The notes under the pieces were generated by a model. The model saw nothing but the letters and a program-made list of their open reading frames with translations. It had not been told where the DNA came from and made no database searches. The position numbers and the translations under genes are program-made. Below are positions 15,165 to 22,976 of a stretch of 26,482 nt of DNA, piece by piece; position 1 is the stretch's first letter, and the number at the start of each line of letters is the position of its first letter. This DNA comes from JAKVJE01 sp047722305 (GTDB lineage: Bacteria; Actinomycetota; Actinomycetes; Actinomycetales; Microbacteriaceae): NCBI GenBank assembly GCA_047722305.1, contig JBDNYM010000030.1, positions 1 to 26,482 on the forward strand, written 5' to 3'.

Positions 15165-16021
15165 CGGCACCGGTGCCGGACCCGATGTCACCGGGCCGTT
15201 CGGCCCGGCTCGCCGTCCTCGGCCATCCCATCTCGCATTCGCTGTCCCCGGTGCTGCACGCCGCCGCCGCCCAGGCGCTCGGCCTCGACTGGGACTACCG
15301 GCGCTTCGATGTGCAGGCCGATCAGTTGGAGGCGTTCGTGGCCCAGGTGCGCCACGACTGGCTCGGGCTGAGTCTCACCATGCCGCTGAAACGCCCCATC
15401 GTGCCCCTGCTCGACCGCCGCGACGCCCTGGTGACCGAGCTGCAGGTGGCCAACACGGTGCGCTTCGAAGACGGCGCCCTGCACGGCGCCAACACCGACG
15501 TCATCGGCTTCGAGTGGCTGCTGCGGGGGCCGGTCGCCGCCGGCTGCGCGCAGGCCGTCCTGCTCGGCAGCGGCGCCACGGCGTTGAGCGCCTTCGCCGC
15601 CCTCGACCGGGTGGGCGTGCACCGGGTGACGAGCTACGCGCGCACCCCCGGCCACGCCGATCCGCTACGCGCGTACGCCGCCGCCCACGGGCTGACGTTC
15701 GACGTGGAGCTGCTCGACCGCCGGCCGTCCTCGGCCCCCGCAGATGCCGTCGTCATCTCGACGCTGCCCCCGGGCGCCGCGGATGGGCTGCGCTTCCATC
15801 CGGTGGCCGGCCAGCTGCTCATCGACGTGTCGTACGGGGCCAGCACCGCGCCGCTGGTGGCGTCGTGGCGGAATGAAGGGGGTCGTGCCCACGACGGCAC
15901 CGCCCTGCTCATCGAGCAGGCGCTGGCGCAGGACGCGTTCTTCCTCACCGGCGATCCCCGTGCGGACGTCCCCGGTCTCGACCGGGCCCGGGCCGCGATG
16001 CAGGCCGCCGTCGCCCGCTGA
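15131..16021 (+). CDS. aroE: Shikimate dehydrogenase
   Basis: AroE reduces 3-dehydroshikimate to shikimate with NADPH. The shikimate-binding N-domain shows LGHPISHSLSPVLHAAAA, then LSLTMPLKRP with the catalytic lysine, ANTVRF, and GANTDVIGF with the catalytic aspartate. The nucleotide-binding motif is LLGSGATALSAFAAL, close to the usual GxGGA. The C-terminal half has VISTLPPGAAD and HDGTALLIEQA. Three in-frame starts exist. ATG 15131 has a strong AAGGAG 8 bases upstream and overlaps mltG by 34 bases. GTG 15161 makes a GTGA junction with the mltG stop. ATG 15185 gives MSPGRSARLAVLG, closest to the conserved core. I keep 15131 for its ribosome site, and the first 18 residues are uncertain. Confidence 0.93.
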   Translation: MVSPAHGPVPVTAPVPDPMSPGRSARLAVLGHPISHSLSPVLHAAAAQALGLDWDYRRFDVQADQLEAFVAQVRHDWLGLSLTMPLKRPIVPLLDRRDALVTELQVANTVRFEDGALHGANTDVIGFEWLLRGPVAAGCAQAVLLGSGATALSAFAALDRVGVHRVTSYARTPGHADPLRAYAAAHGLTFDVELLDRRPSSAPADAVVISTLPPGAADGLRFHPVAGQLLIDVSYGASTAPLVASWRNEGGRAHDGTALLIEQALAQDAFFLTGDPRADVPGLDRARAAMQAAVAR

Positions 16022-16156
16022 CGGCAGCGGACCGTCCCGCCGGCACGCCCGCGCGGCAGTCGATCGCACCCATTCGCCCGTCGCTCAACCGGCGCCCGCA
16101 TCCTCCGGCCGGCCGATCGCCCCGCCAACCGGCGACACTGTGGGAGACTGGGAGGC

Positions 16157-17374
16157 ATGCTGCGCTGGATCACCGCCGGGGAATCGCATGGCCCGGAACT
16201 CATCGCCGTTCTCGAAGGGCTGCCCGCCGGAGTACCCGTGCTGGCCGCCGATATCAGCCGGGAGCTCGCCCGCCGTCGCCTGGGCTACGGTCGCGGGGCG
16301 CGCATGGGGTTCGAGCAGGACGCTGTGACACTGTCGACCGGCATCCGCGACGCCCACACGCTCGGCTCTCCGATCGCTATCCGCATCGGCAACACCGAGT
16401 GGCCCAAGTGGCAGGCGGTGATGGCCGCCGGACCGCTGCCGCCCGAGGCCGTCACCAGCGCCCGCGGAGCCAAGCTGACCCGACCCCGCCCCGGCCACGC
16501 CGACCTCGCGGGGATGCAGAAGTACGGCTTCGATGAGATCCGCCCCGTGCTCGAGCGCGCCAGCGCCCGAGAGACCGCCGCGCGCGTCGCGCTCGGCGCG
16601 GTCGCCAAGGCGTTCCTGTCCGAACTCGGCATCCACGTGCTCTCGCACACCGTCTCCATCGGCGGCGCCGGCGACAGCGCCGCTCACCCGGTCCCGGGCG
16701 ATCTCGATCGCATCGACGCCGACCCAGTCCGCGCCGCCGACCCGGAGGCCTCCGCCCGCATGATCGCCGCCATCCGGGCCGCCCACGACAACGGCGAGAC
16801 CCTCGGCGGCATCTGCGAGATCCTCGTGTACGGGCTGCCGGTCGGCCTCGGGTCGCACGTGCAGGCCGACCGCCGCCTCGACGGCCGGCTCGCCGGTGCG
16901 CTGATGAGCATCCAGGCCATCAAGGGCGTCGAGATCGGCGACGGGTTCGCCCTGGCCGCGGTGCCCGGCTCCGCCGCTCACGATCAGATGGAGCCGGCCG
17001 CTCCCGGCATCCATCGCCTCACCGACCACGCCGGCGGCATCGAGGGCGGGATATCCAACGGCTCCGTGCTGCGGGCCCGCATCGCCATGAAACCCATCGC
17101 CACCGTGCCGCGGGCCCTGCGCACCGTGGATGTCAGCACCGGCGCCGCCGCCGCCGCCAACCACCAGCGCTCCGATATCTGCGCCGTCCCCGCCGCCGGG
17201 GTCGTCGCCGAGGCCATGACGGCCCTGATCGTCGCCCAAGCCGTCCTGGAGAAGTTCGGCGGCGACTCGATCGCCGAGACCCGGCGCAACCGGGACGCCT
17301 TCCTGGCCGCGATCCCCGAGCCCGAGCGCATCAGGGCCGCCGCGGATGCCGGGGCCGAGGAGCGCGAGGCCTGA
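16157..17374 (+). CDS. aroC: Chorismate synthase
   Basis: AroC converts 5-enolpyruvylshikimate-3-phosphate to chorismate using reduced FMN, the last step of the pathway. The 405-residue product opens with MLRWITAGESHGPELIAVLEGLPAGVPV. It contains RRRLGYGRGARMGFEQD, the signature RPGHADLAGMQKYGF, ERASARETAARVA, and SNGSVLRARIAMKPIATVP, all intact and of standard length. GGGAGG lies directly upstream of the ATG. The 135-base spacer from aroE shows no convincing promoter or terminator. The stop overlaps the next gene by one base (TGATG), so aroC and aroKB are coupled. Confidence 0.97.
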   Translation: MLRWITAGESHGPELIAVLEGLPAGVPVLAADISRELARRRLGYGRGARMGFEQDAVTLSTGIRDAHTLGSPIAIRIGNTEWPKWQAVMAAGPLPPEAVTSARGAKLTRPRPGHADLAGMQKYGFDEIRPVLERASARETAARVALGAVAKAFLSELGIHVLSHTVSIGGAGDSAAHPVPGDLDRIDADPVRAADPEASARMIAAIRAAHDNGETLGGICEILVYGLPVGLGSHVQADRRLDGRLAGALMSIQAIKGVEIGDGFALAAVPGSAAHDQMEPAAPGIHRLTDHAGGIEGGISNGSVLRARIAMKPIATVPRALRTVDVSTGAAAAANHQRSDICAVPAAGVVAEAMTALIVAQAVLEKFGGDSIAETRRNRDAFLAAIPEPERIRAAADAGAEEREA

Positions 17375-18939
17375 TGTCGATCGTGCTCATCGGCCCGCCC
17401 GGGGCGGGCAAGTCCACCCTGGCGCCGCTGCTCGCCGCCGACCTCGGCCTGACCGCGGTCGACAGCGACGAGGTGTTCACGCGCCGCCACGGCCCCATTC
17501 CCGCGTTCTTCGCCGCGCACGGCGAAGCCTGGTTCCGGCGGGCGGAGGCGGACATCGTCGCCGAACTGCTCGCCGACGGGAACCGGGTCGTGTCGCTGGG
17601 CGGGGGAGCGCCCGTCCAGCCGGATGCGGCGCCGCTGCTGGCCGGCCACACCGTCGTGCTGCTCGATCTCGATGCCGACTCGGCACGGCAGCGCGTCGGT
17701 ACCGGCGCGGGTCGCCCGCTGCTGCGCGACGGCCTGGCCGGCTGGGAGCGGCTGCACGCCGAGCGCCGACAGCAGTACCGGCAGCTGGCCGACGTCGTCT
17801 GCGACACCAGCGGGCTCACCGTCGCCCAGGTCCGGGCCCGTCTGCGCGAACGCCTCGCCGAGCCCACTCCGCCGGCGCGCATCGAAGTGGGGGGAGACCG
17901 GCCCTACCCGGTGCTCGTCGGGCGCGGGCTGCTGCGACGGGTCCCCGAATTCGTCCCCGCCGACGTGCACCAGGTCTACCTGATGCACCAGCCGGTGCAG
18001 GCCGAGCGCGCGGGCCTCATCGCCCGGGCCCTGGCTGATCGAGTTCGCGTCACCGTCCACGAGATTCCGGATGCGGAGGACGGGAAGCGCCTCCCGGTCG
18101 CCGCCGACTGCTGGCGCCAGCTCGGAGAGCTCGCCTTCTCCCGTCGCGACCTCGTCATCGGCCTCGGCGGCGGGGCCGCCACCGATCTGGCCGGATTCGT
18201 GGCGGCCACCTGGCTGCGCGGGGTGCGCGTCCTGCAGCTGCCCACCAGCACCCTCGCCATGGCCGACGCCGCCGTCGGGGGCAAGACCGGCATCAACACC
18301 GCCGAGGGCAAGAACCTGGTGGGCAGCTTCCACACGCCCATCGCCGTGCTGTGCGACACCGGCGCGCTGTCCACGCTCGACCGTCTCGACATCCGCAGCG
18401 GCTTCGCCGAGGTGCTCAAGTGCGGGCTCATCGGAGCACCCGCCATCCTCGACCTCTTCGACGCCGACCCCGACGCCGTGCTGACCTCCGGCTCGCAGCC
18501 GCAGCAGGCCGCGATCGAGGAGGCCATCCGGCTCAAGGCCCGGGTGGTCGCCGCCGACCTGCGCGAGTCGGGGGAACGGGAGTTCCTCAACTACGGGCAC
18601 ACGCTCGGGCACGCCATCGAGCACGCCGAGCACTACCGCTGGCGCCACGGGCAGGCCGTCGCCACCGGCATGATCTTCGCCGCCCGGCTCGCCCGCGACC
18701 AGGGGCTGCTCAGCGATGCGGATGTCGACCGGCACCTCCTCCTGGTTCAGGCTCTCGGACTGCCCACCACGTACCGGCGCGACGTCTGGCCCGAGCTGTA
18801 CGCCGAGATGCTCCGCGACAAGAAGACCCGCAACGGCGTCCTCCGCTTCGTGGTGCTGGACGGCATCGGGCACCCGCGCATCCTGCCCGTCGACGACGAG
18901 CCACGACTGCGCCGCATCTATGAGGAGATGTCCGCATGA
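17374..18939 (+). CDS. aroKB: Fused shikimate kinase / 3-dehydroquinate synthase (AroK-AroB)
   Basis: One 521-codon frame covers two pathway enzymes. Residues 1 to about 165 are shikimate kinase: Walker A GPPGAGKST, then DSDEVFTRRHG, the shikimate-binding SLGGGAP, and RPLL in the lid region. Residues from about 168 are 3-dehydroquinate synthase: IPDAEDGKR, LGGGAATDLAGFVAATWLRGV, PTSTLAMADAAVGGKTGIN, SGFAEVLKCGLI, and NYGHTLGHAIEH with metal ligands. The join is a short Glu/Pro/Ala linker (EPTPPARIEVGG) with no stop, start or ribosome site. The two enzymes act at non-adjacent steps (step 2 and step 5). Fusions of this type are known in some actinobacteria. It overlaps aroC by one base and aroQ by ATGA. 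Confidence 0.94.
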   Translation: MSIVLIGPPGAGKSTLAPLLAADLGLTAVDSDEVFTRRHGPIPAFFAAHGEAWFRRAEADIVAELLADGNRVVSLGGGAPVQPDAAPLLAGHTVVLLDLDADSARQRVGTGAGRPLLRDGLAGWERLHAERRQQYRQLADVVCDTSGLTVAQVRARLRERLAEPTPPARIEVGGDRPYPVLVGRGLLRRVPEFVPADVHQVYLMHQPVQAERAGLIARALADRVRVTVHEIPDAEDGKRLPVAADCWRQLGELAFSRRDLVIGLGGGAATDLAGFVAATWLRGVRVLQLPTSTLAMADAAVGGKTGINTAEGKNLVGSFHTPIAVLCDTGALSTLDRLDIRSGFAEVLKCGLIGAPAILDLFDADPDAVLTSGSQPQQAAIEEAIRLKARVVAADLRESGEREFLNYGHTLGHAIEHAEHYRWRHGQAVATGMIFAARLARDQGLLSDADVDRHLLLVQALGLPTTYRRDVWPELYAEMLRDKKTRNGVLRFVVLDGIGHPRILPVDDEPRLRRIYEEMSA

Positions 18940-19403
18940 CCGCCGCCGAACCGACCCGCGTCCTGGTGCTCAACGGTCCCAATCTCTCCCGGCTCGGCAG
19001 TCGGGAACCGGACAAGTACGGCACGCTCGACTACACCGCCCTTCGCGTCGCCTGCCGGGGCTACGGCGAGGTCCTGGGGCTGACCGTCGAGACCCGGGTC
19101 ACCAACGACGAAGCCGAGCTGATCGCCTGGCTCGCAGAGGCCGTCGACACCCGCCGGGCCGTGGTGCTCAACCCGGCCGCATTCACGCACTATTCGTACT
19201 CGGTGCGAGATGCCGCCGCCCAGGTGACCGGAGCCGGACTGCCCCTGGTCGAGGTGCACCTGACGAACCCCACCAGCCGGGAGGAATTCCGCCACCGGTC
19301 GGTCATCTCGGGCGTCGCCACCGGTACCATCGCCGGATTCGGCTTCGACTCGTACCGGCTCGCACTGGCCGCCATCGCCGGTCTGCAGCCACCTGCGGTA
19401 TAA
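18936..19403 (+). CDS. aroQ: Type II 3-dehydroquinate dehydratase
   Basis: AroQ dehydrates 3-dehydroquinate to 3-dehydroshikimate (step 3). The 155-residue size and motifs are those of the small dodecameric type II enzyme. VLVLNGPNLSRLG is followed by REPDKYG with the catalytic-loop Arg23 and Tyr28. LNPAAFTHYSYSVRDA binds the substrate, and EVHLTN contains the catalytic His108. SREEFRHRSVISGVATG completes the fold. The ATG overlaps the aroKB stop as ATGA. The TAA stop lies inside a perfect TATAAT box, the candidate efp promoter. With AroE, AroC and AroKB, the cluster lacks only DAHP synthase and EPSP synthase (AroA) for the full pathway, which must be elsewhere. Confidence 0.95.
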   Translation: MTAAEPTRVLVLNGPNLSRLGSREPDKYGTLDYTALRVACRGYGEVLGLTVETRVTNDEAELIAWLAEAVDTRRAVVLNPAAFTHYSYSVRDAAAQVTGAGLPLVEVHLTNPTSREEFRHRSVISGVATGTIAGFGFDSYRLALAAIAGLQPPAV

Positions 19404-19404
19404 T
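19399..19404 (+). promoter_or_regulatory. -10 box of a candidate efp-nusB promoter
   Basis: A perfect TATAAT overlaps the aroQ TAA stop codon, in an otherwise very GC-rich region. No good -35 is seen at 16-18 bases upstream. Transcription would begin near 19411 and give a leader of about 54 bases before the efp GTG. It would let efp and nusB be expressed independently of the aro genes. Confidence 0.55.
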
Positions 19405-19464
19405 CGGCCCTCGTGTGCCCGCACTTCCGGGCGCGTTTCCTCAGACTCGATGGACGGATAGATC

Positions 19465-20031
19465 GTGGCGAATACGAACGACTTCAAGAACGGCATGGTG
19501 CTGAACCTCGACGGCAACCTCTGGACGATCACCAAGTTCCAGCACGTCAAGCCCGGCAAGGGGGGTGCGTTCGTCCGTTCCACGCTGAAGAACGTCCTCA
19601 CCGGCAAGGTCGTCGACCGCACCTTCAACGCCGGCACCAAGATCGAGACCGCCACCGTCGACCGACGCAACATGCAGTACCTGTACCGCGACGGCGACGA
19701 CTTCGTGTTCATGGACTCCGACACCTACGAGCAGACCCCGCTCTCGGCGACGGTCGTGGGCGACGCGGCTCACTTCCTGCTCGAGAACCAGGAGGCCATC
19801 GTCGCCTTCCACGACGGCACTCCGCTGTTCGTCGAGCTGCCCGCCTCCGTGGAGCTCACCATCACCTACACCGAGCCCGGCCTGCAGGGCGACCGCTCCA
19901 GCGCCGGCACCAAGTCCGCCACGCTGGAGACCGGCTACGAGATCCAGGTCCCGCTCTTCGTCGACAACGGCACCAAGGTCAAGGTCGACACGCGCACCAG
20001 CGAGTACCTGGGCCGCATCACCGAAGCGTGA
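19465..20031 (+). CDS. efp: Translation elongation factor P
   Basis: EF-P enters the ribosomal E site and relieves stalling at polyproline stretches. The 188-residue product has the three-domain layout. MANTNDFKNGMVLNLDGNLW opens the KOW-like domain. The tip loop is KPGKGGAF with the functional lysine at residue 32. The C-terminal signature region includes TYTEPGLQGDRSSAGTKSATLETGYEIQVPLFV. The loop reads PGKGG, so the lysine that is modified in some bacteria is present; no modifying enzyme (EpmA or YmfI type) is in the window. The start is GTG 19465 with a weak GGACGGA site. The stop overlaps the nusB start (GTGA). Confidence 0.97.
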   Translation: MANTNDFKNGMVLNLDGNLWTITKFQHVKPGKGGAFVRSTLKNVLTGKVVDRTFNAGTKIETATVDRRNMQYLYRDGDDFVFMDSDTYEQTPLSATVVGDAAHFLLENQEAIVAFHDGTPLFVELPASVELTITYTEPGLQGDRSSAGTKSATLETGYEIQVPLFVDNGTKVKVDTRTSEYLGRITEA

Positions 20032-20435
20032 GCGCCCGCAGCAAGGCGCGCAAGCGCGCCCTCGACATCCTCTACGGCGCCCAGGTGCGGCACGTGCCCG
20101 TCGCCACCGCGCTGGCCGACGCCGAGCGGCAAGCCGAGGACCAGCCCGAGCGCGCCTCATCCTTCCCGTACGCGCGCGAAGCCGTGTCCGGGTTCATCGA
20201 CCACCAGTCGAGCATCGACGAACTCATCGCCGAATACTCCGAGCAGTGGACCATCGACCGCATGCCGGCCGTCGACTTGGCGGTGCTGCGGCTGGGGGCG
20301 TGGGAGATCCTCCACAACCCCGACGTGCCCGACGCCGTGGCCATCGCCGAGGCCGGTCGCCTGGCCGAAGAGCTCAGCACCGACGCGTCCCGGCGCTTCG
20401 TCACCGGCGTGCTGAGCGCGATCTCGAAGCACTGA
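20028..20435 (+). CDS. nusB: Transcription antitermination factor NusB
   Basis: NusB with NusE (S10) binds boxA RNA and promotes rRNA transcription antitermination. From GTG 20028 the product is 135 residues. It contains SARSKARKRALDILYGAQVRH, then SFPYAREAVSGFIDHQSSIDELIAEYSEQWTIDRMPAVDLAVLRLGAWEIL, and AIAEAGRLAEELSTDASRRFVTGVLSAI. This is the whole helical NusB fold. The GTGA overlap with efp is a standard translational coupling and decides the start, since a longer in-frame extension would be antifunctional overlap with efp. The gene ends the plus-strand housekeeping block. Confidence 0.95.
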   Translation: MSARSKARKRALDILYGAQVRHVPVATALADAERQAEDQPERASSFPYAREAVSGFIDHQSSIDELIAEYSEQWTIDRMPAVDLAVLRLGAWEILHNPDVPDAVAIAEAGRLAEELSTDASRRFVTGVLSAISKH

Positions 20436-20502
20436 CAGAGCCCGTCCGCCCGCACCGGTGGCAGACTGGGACGGACGACCCATCAACGTAAGGAAGCGCA
20501 GC

Positions 20503-21879
20503 ATGGCGATTGCGACGATCAACCCCACCACCGGCACCGTCGAGCGGGAATTCACGGAGGACGACGCCGCCGCGATCGAGCGCAAACTGGCCGCCTCCCA
20601 ACGGGCCTACGCCGAGCTGGCGACCACCACCTTCGCGCAGCGCGCCGCCTGGATGAACCGGGCCGCGGACCTCCTCGAAGGCGACGCCGACACCCTGGGC
20701 GCCACCATCACCCTGGAGATGGGCAAGCCCCTCGCCCAGGCCGAAGCCGAAGTCGTCAAGTCGGCCGGCGCCCTGCGCTACTACGCCGAGCACGCCGAGG
20801 CCTTCCTCGCCCGCACCCCGCTGGCCGACCCCAGCACCATCGGCGCCTCCGCCGCCTACACCGTCTACCAGCCCATCGGGGCGGTGCTGGCGGTCATGCC
20901 CTGGAACTTCCCCATCTGGCAGGTGGTGCGTTTCGCGGCCCCGGCCCTCATGGCCGGCAACGTCGGCCTGCTCAAGCACGCCTCCAACGTGCCGCAGAGC
21001 GCCCTGTACCTCGATACGCTCTTCGCGCGCGGCGGGTTCCCCGAAGGCGCCTTCCAGACCCTGCTGATCGGGTCGCGTCGCGTCGAGGCCGTGATCCGCG
21101 ACCCCCGTGTGCAGGCCGTCACTCTGACCGGGTCGGAGCCGGCCGGCCGCTCGGTCGCCAGCATCGCCGCCGACGAAGTCAAGAAGGCCGTGCTCGAGCT
21201 CGGCGGGTCCGACCCCTTCGTCGTATCCGCCGCCGCCGACCTCGACGCCGCGGTCGCCGCCGGGGTCAAGGGACGCACCAGCAACAACGGGCAGGCGTGC
21301 ATCAACGCCAAGCGGTTCATCGTCGTGGACGCCGTCTACGACGACTTCGCCGAGCGCTTCACCCAGGCCATGGCCGAGCTGCGGATGGGCGACCCCCGCG
21401 ACGAGGGCACCGATATCGGGCCGCTCGCACTGGAGAGCGGTCGCAGCGACGTCGCCGCACTCGTCGACGACGCCCGGGTCAAGGGCGCCCAGATCCTGCT
21501 CGGCGGCGAGACCCCGGACGGACCGGGCTGGTTCTACCCGCCGACCGTCGTCGCCGGCCTGACCGAGCAGATGGACCTCTACTCCCAGGAGGCATTCGGG
21601 CCGGTCGCATCCCTGTTCCGCGTCCCCGACAACGAGGCGGCCATCCGTCTCGCCAACGACACCCCGTTCGGGCTCGGCGCCGCCGCCTGGACGGACGACC
21701 CCGATGAGCAGGACCTCTTCGCCCGCCGCATCGAGGCCGGCACCGTCACCATCAACGGCATCACCGTCTCGTACGCGCCGCTGCCGTTCGGCGGCATCAA
21801 GCGCTCCGGCTTCGGCCGCGAGCTCGCCGCCGACGGCATCCGCGAATTCTGCAACCTGAAGACGGTGTGGGTGGGCTGA
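20503..21879 (+). CDS. NAD(P)-dependent succinate-semialdehyde dehydrogenase-type aldehyde dehydrogenase
   Basis: A 458-residue class I aldehyde dehydrogenase. The catalytic residues are in place: N135 in MPWNFP, K158, E232 in LELGGSDPF, and the nucleophile C266 in NNGQACINAKRF. LTGSEPAGRSVA lies in the nucleotide-binding domain, and EAFGPVASLFRV and PFGGIKRSGFGREL lie near the end. The length and motifs fit the short (about 455-residue) GabD/SSADH group that oxidises succinate semialdehyde to succinate, but other aldehydes are possible. The ATG at 20503 has AAGGAAG upstream, whereas an upstream in-frame ATG at 20458 lacks one. No gabT or transporter is adjacent, so substrate is not fixed by context. 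Confidence 0.93.
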   Translation: MAIATINPTTGTVEREFTEDDAAAIERKLAASQRAYAELATTTFAQRAAWMNRAADLLEGDADTLGATITLEMGKPLAQAEAEVVKSAGALRYYAEHAEAFLARTPLADPSTIGASAAYTVYQPIGAVLAVMPWNFPIWQVVRFAAPALMAGNVGLLKHASNVPQSALYLDTLFARGGFPEGAFQTLLIGSRRVEAVIRDPRVQAVTLTGSEPAGRSVASIAADEVKKAVLELGGSDPFVVSAAADLDAAVAAGVKGRTSNNGQACINAKRFIVVDAVYDDFAERFTQAMAELRMGDPRDEGTDIGPLALESGRSDVAALVDDARVKGAQILLGGETPDGPGWFYPPTVVAGLTEQMDLYSQEAFGPVASLFRVPDNEAAIRLANDTPFGLGAAAWTDDPDEQDLFARRIEAGTVTINGITVSYAPLPFGGIKRSGFGRELAADGIREFCNLKTVWVG

Positions 21880-21893
21880 GCGCGAGAACTCGC

Positions 21894-21911
21894 CCGGGGC
21901 GACTGCCCCGG
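21894..21911 (+). terminator. Hairpin terminator candidate after the aldehyde dehydrogenase
   Basis: A perfect 7-bp stem, CCGGGGC pairing with GCCCCGG around the loop GACT, begins 14 bases past the stop codon. No T run follows. Together with the hairpin at 22008-22026 it lies between two convergent genes, where termination from both sides is expected. The remaining bases between 21912 and 22063 hold nothing else I can identify. Confidence 0.55.
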
Positions 21912-22007
21912 AACAGTGGGCTCATCGGGAGTGAACGCTGCTGCACCGTGCTCGAATCCGATCGCCCTCCGGTGCGCTCGGAACGGCGTGGTCATGCGGC
22001 GGCGCTC

Positions 22008-22026
22008 CCGACCGCGCCGAGGTCGG
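22008..22026 (-). terminator. Hairpin terminator candidate after the NmrA/QOR2-like gene
   Basis: A perfect 6-bp stem, CCGACC pairing with GGTCGG around a 7-base loop, lies 37 bases beyond the stop of the minus-strand oxidoreductase gene. It is shorter and less stable than the one at 21894 and has no T run. Confidence 0.35.
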
Positions 22027-22063
22027 TGCGCGCCGGCATCAGATCTAGGACCATCGCTGCGCG

Positions 22064-22870
22064 TCAGCGTCCGGTTCCGCAGATCCTGGCGGCGATCTGA
22101 ACCGGATCGGCGAGCGGCCGCCCGATCAGGCGAGCGAGATCGGGGCCGGGCGCGGCCAGGAAGCCGTGGCGCACGTTCGACGCGATCGACACGCCCCGCT
22201 CGCACTGTTCGGGCGACAGCCCGTCCTGCGCCTGCAACCGCCCCCGAAGCTCGGTGAGGCCGATCGTGCGGAAGTCGGCGCCGAGCTCGCGAGCCACATC
22301 CCGAGTGGTCATCGGCTGCCCGACCAGGTCGTACACGGCTCCGGCATGCGGTGCGGGAGCGGCCGCCACGACTGCGGCCGCCTCGGCCAGGTCATCGCGG
22401 GTCACCGCCGCCAGTGCGCTCTCTCCGTACGGCGACTCGATCACGCTGTCCGCGCTCCGCGAGAGCAGCGTCGCGAAGGCCTCCGCGTACATGCCGTTGC
22501 GGAGGATCGTCCACGCCATCTCCGACTCCCGGATCAGACGCTCGGTGGCCCGGTGAGCCGTCGCGAGAATGAGGTGGTCGCCCGCCGTGGTCAGACTCGT
22601 GTACACGATGTGCCCGACCCCGGCGCGCTGCGCCGCGGCGATCGCCGCCCGATGCCGCCCGATCACGATGTCGTCGTCGCCGCGCCCGGCGGAGACCAGC
22701 ACCAACGTGTTCGCACCGCGGAAGTCGAGCTCATCAGGCCGGTCGAAGTCCACGCGGCGCATGCCGTCCGCCGGAGTACGGCTGCCGCCCACCACGTCTG
22801 CGCCCCGGCGGTGCAGATGGTCGACGACCTTTCCAGCGAGGCGTCCGCTCGCACCCGTCACCAGAATCAC
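22064..22870 (-). CDS. NAD(P)H-binding oxidoreductase of the NmrA / quinone oxidoreductase type 2 family
   Basis: A 268-residue single-domain Rossmann protein of the atypical short-chain dehydrogenase group. The N-terminus MILVTGASGRLAGKVVDHL carries the dinucleotide-binding glycines. LVLVSAGRG, HIVYTSLTTAGDHLILATAHRATERLIRESEMAWTILRNGMYAE and AVTRDDLAEAAAVV follow, the pattern of QOR2 (E. coli YtfG/QorB-like) enzymes that reduce quinones with NADPH. It lacks the Tyr-xxx-Lys pair of classical SDRs. It starts at GTG 22870 with GAGGAG close upstream. It diverges from an HxlR regulator, the arrangement of qor2-qorR in corynebacteria and ytfG-ytfH in E. coli. That supports a role in quinone or electrophile detoxification, though substrate is inferred. 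Confidence 0.85.
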   Translation of the reverse strand: MILVTGASGRLAGKVVDHLHRRGADVVGGSRTPADGMRRVDFDRPDELDFRGANTLVLVSAGRGDDDIVIGRHRAAIAAAQRAGVGHIVYTSLTTAGDHLILATAHRATERLIRESEMAWTILRNGMYAEAFATLLSRSADSVIESPYGESALAAVTRDDLAEAAAVVAAAPAPHAGAVYDLVGQPMTTRDVARELGADFRTIGLTELRGRLQAQDGLSPEQCERGVSIASNVRHGFLAAPGPDLARLIGRPLADPVQIAARICGTGR

Positions 22871-22910
22871 GTGCTCCTCGCTCTCTCCACGCCCGCTGCG
22901 AAACCGGGGT

Positions 22911-22951
22911 GGTTCTCTTCGGTAACTATGCTCAGAGCATCCGACGGAACC
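22911..22951. promoter_or_regulatory. Palindromic candidate operator and divergent promoters of the oxidoreductase/HxlR pair
   Basis: A perfect palindrome, ATGCTC-A-GAGCAT, occupies 22928-22940. It is framed by a near-perfect outer inverted repeat (22911-22922 with 22941-22951, one base out of register). A plus-strand -10, TATGCT at 22927-22932, and a minus-strand -10, CATAGT (22929-22924), overlap in its centre. No clear -35 exists on either side. A dimeric regulator bound here would block both promoters, as expected for autoregulation by the HxlR protein. Confidence 0.55.
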
Positions 22952-22976
22952 GGATCAGCCGCAAGGAGGCACTTCC

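Noticed and set aside
16984..18873. 629-codon minus-strand frame across aroC and aroKB
   Set aside because: The opposite strand encodes complete shikimate enzymes, and this translation has no recognisable motif.
20440..20480. CCGTCC/GGACGG inverted repeat between nusB and the aldehyde dehydrogenase
   Set aside because: Only 6 bp with a loop of about 20 bases and no supporting context, which is expected by chance at this GC content.
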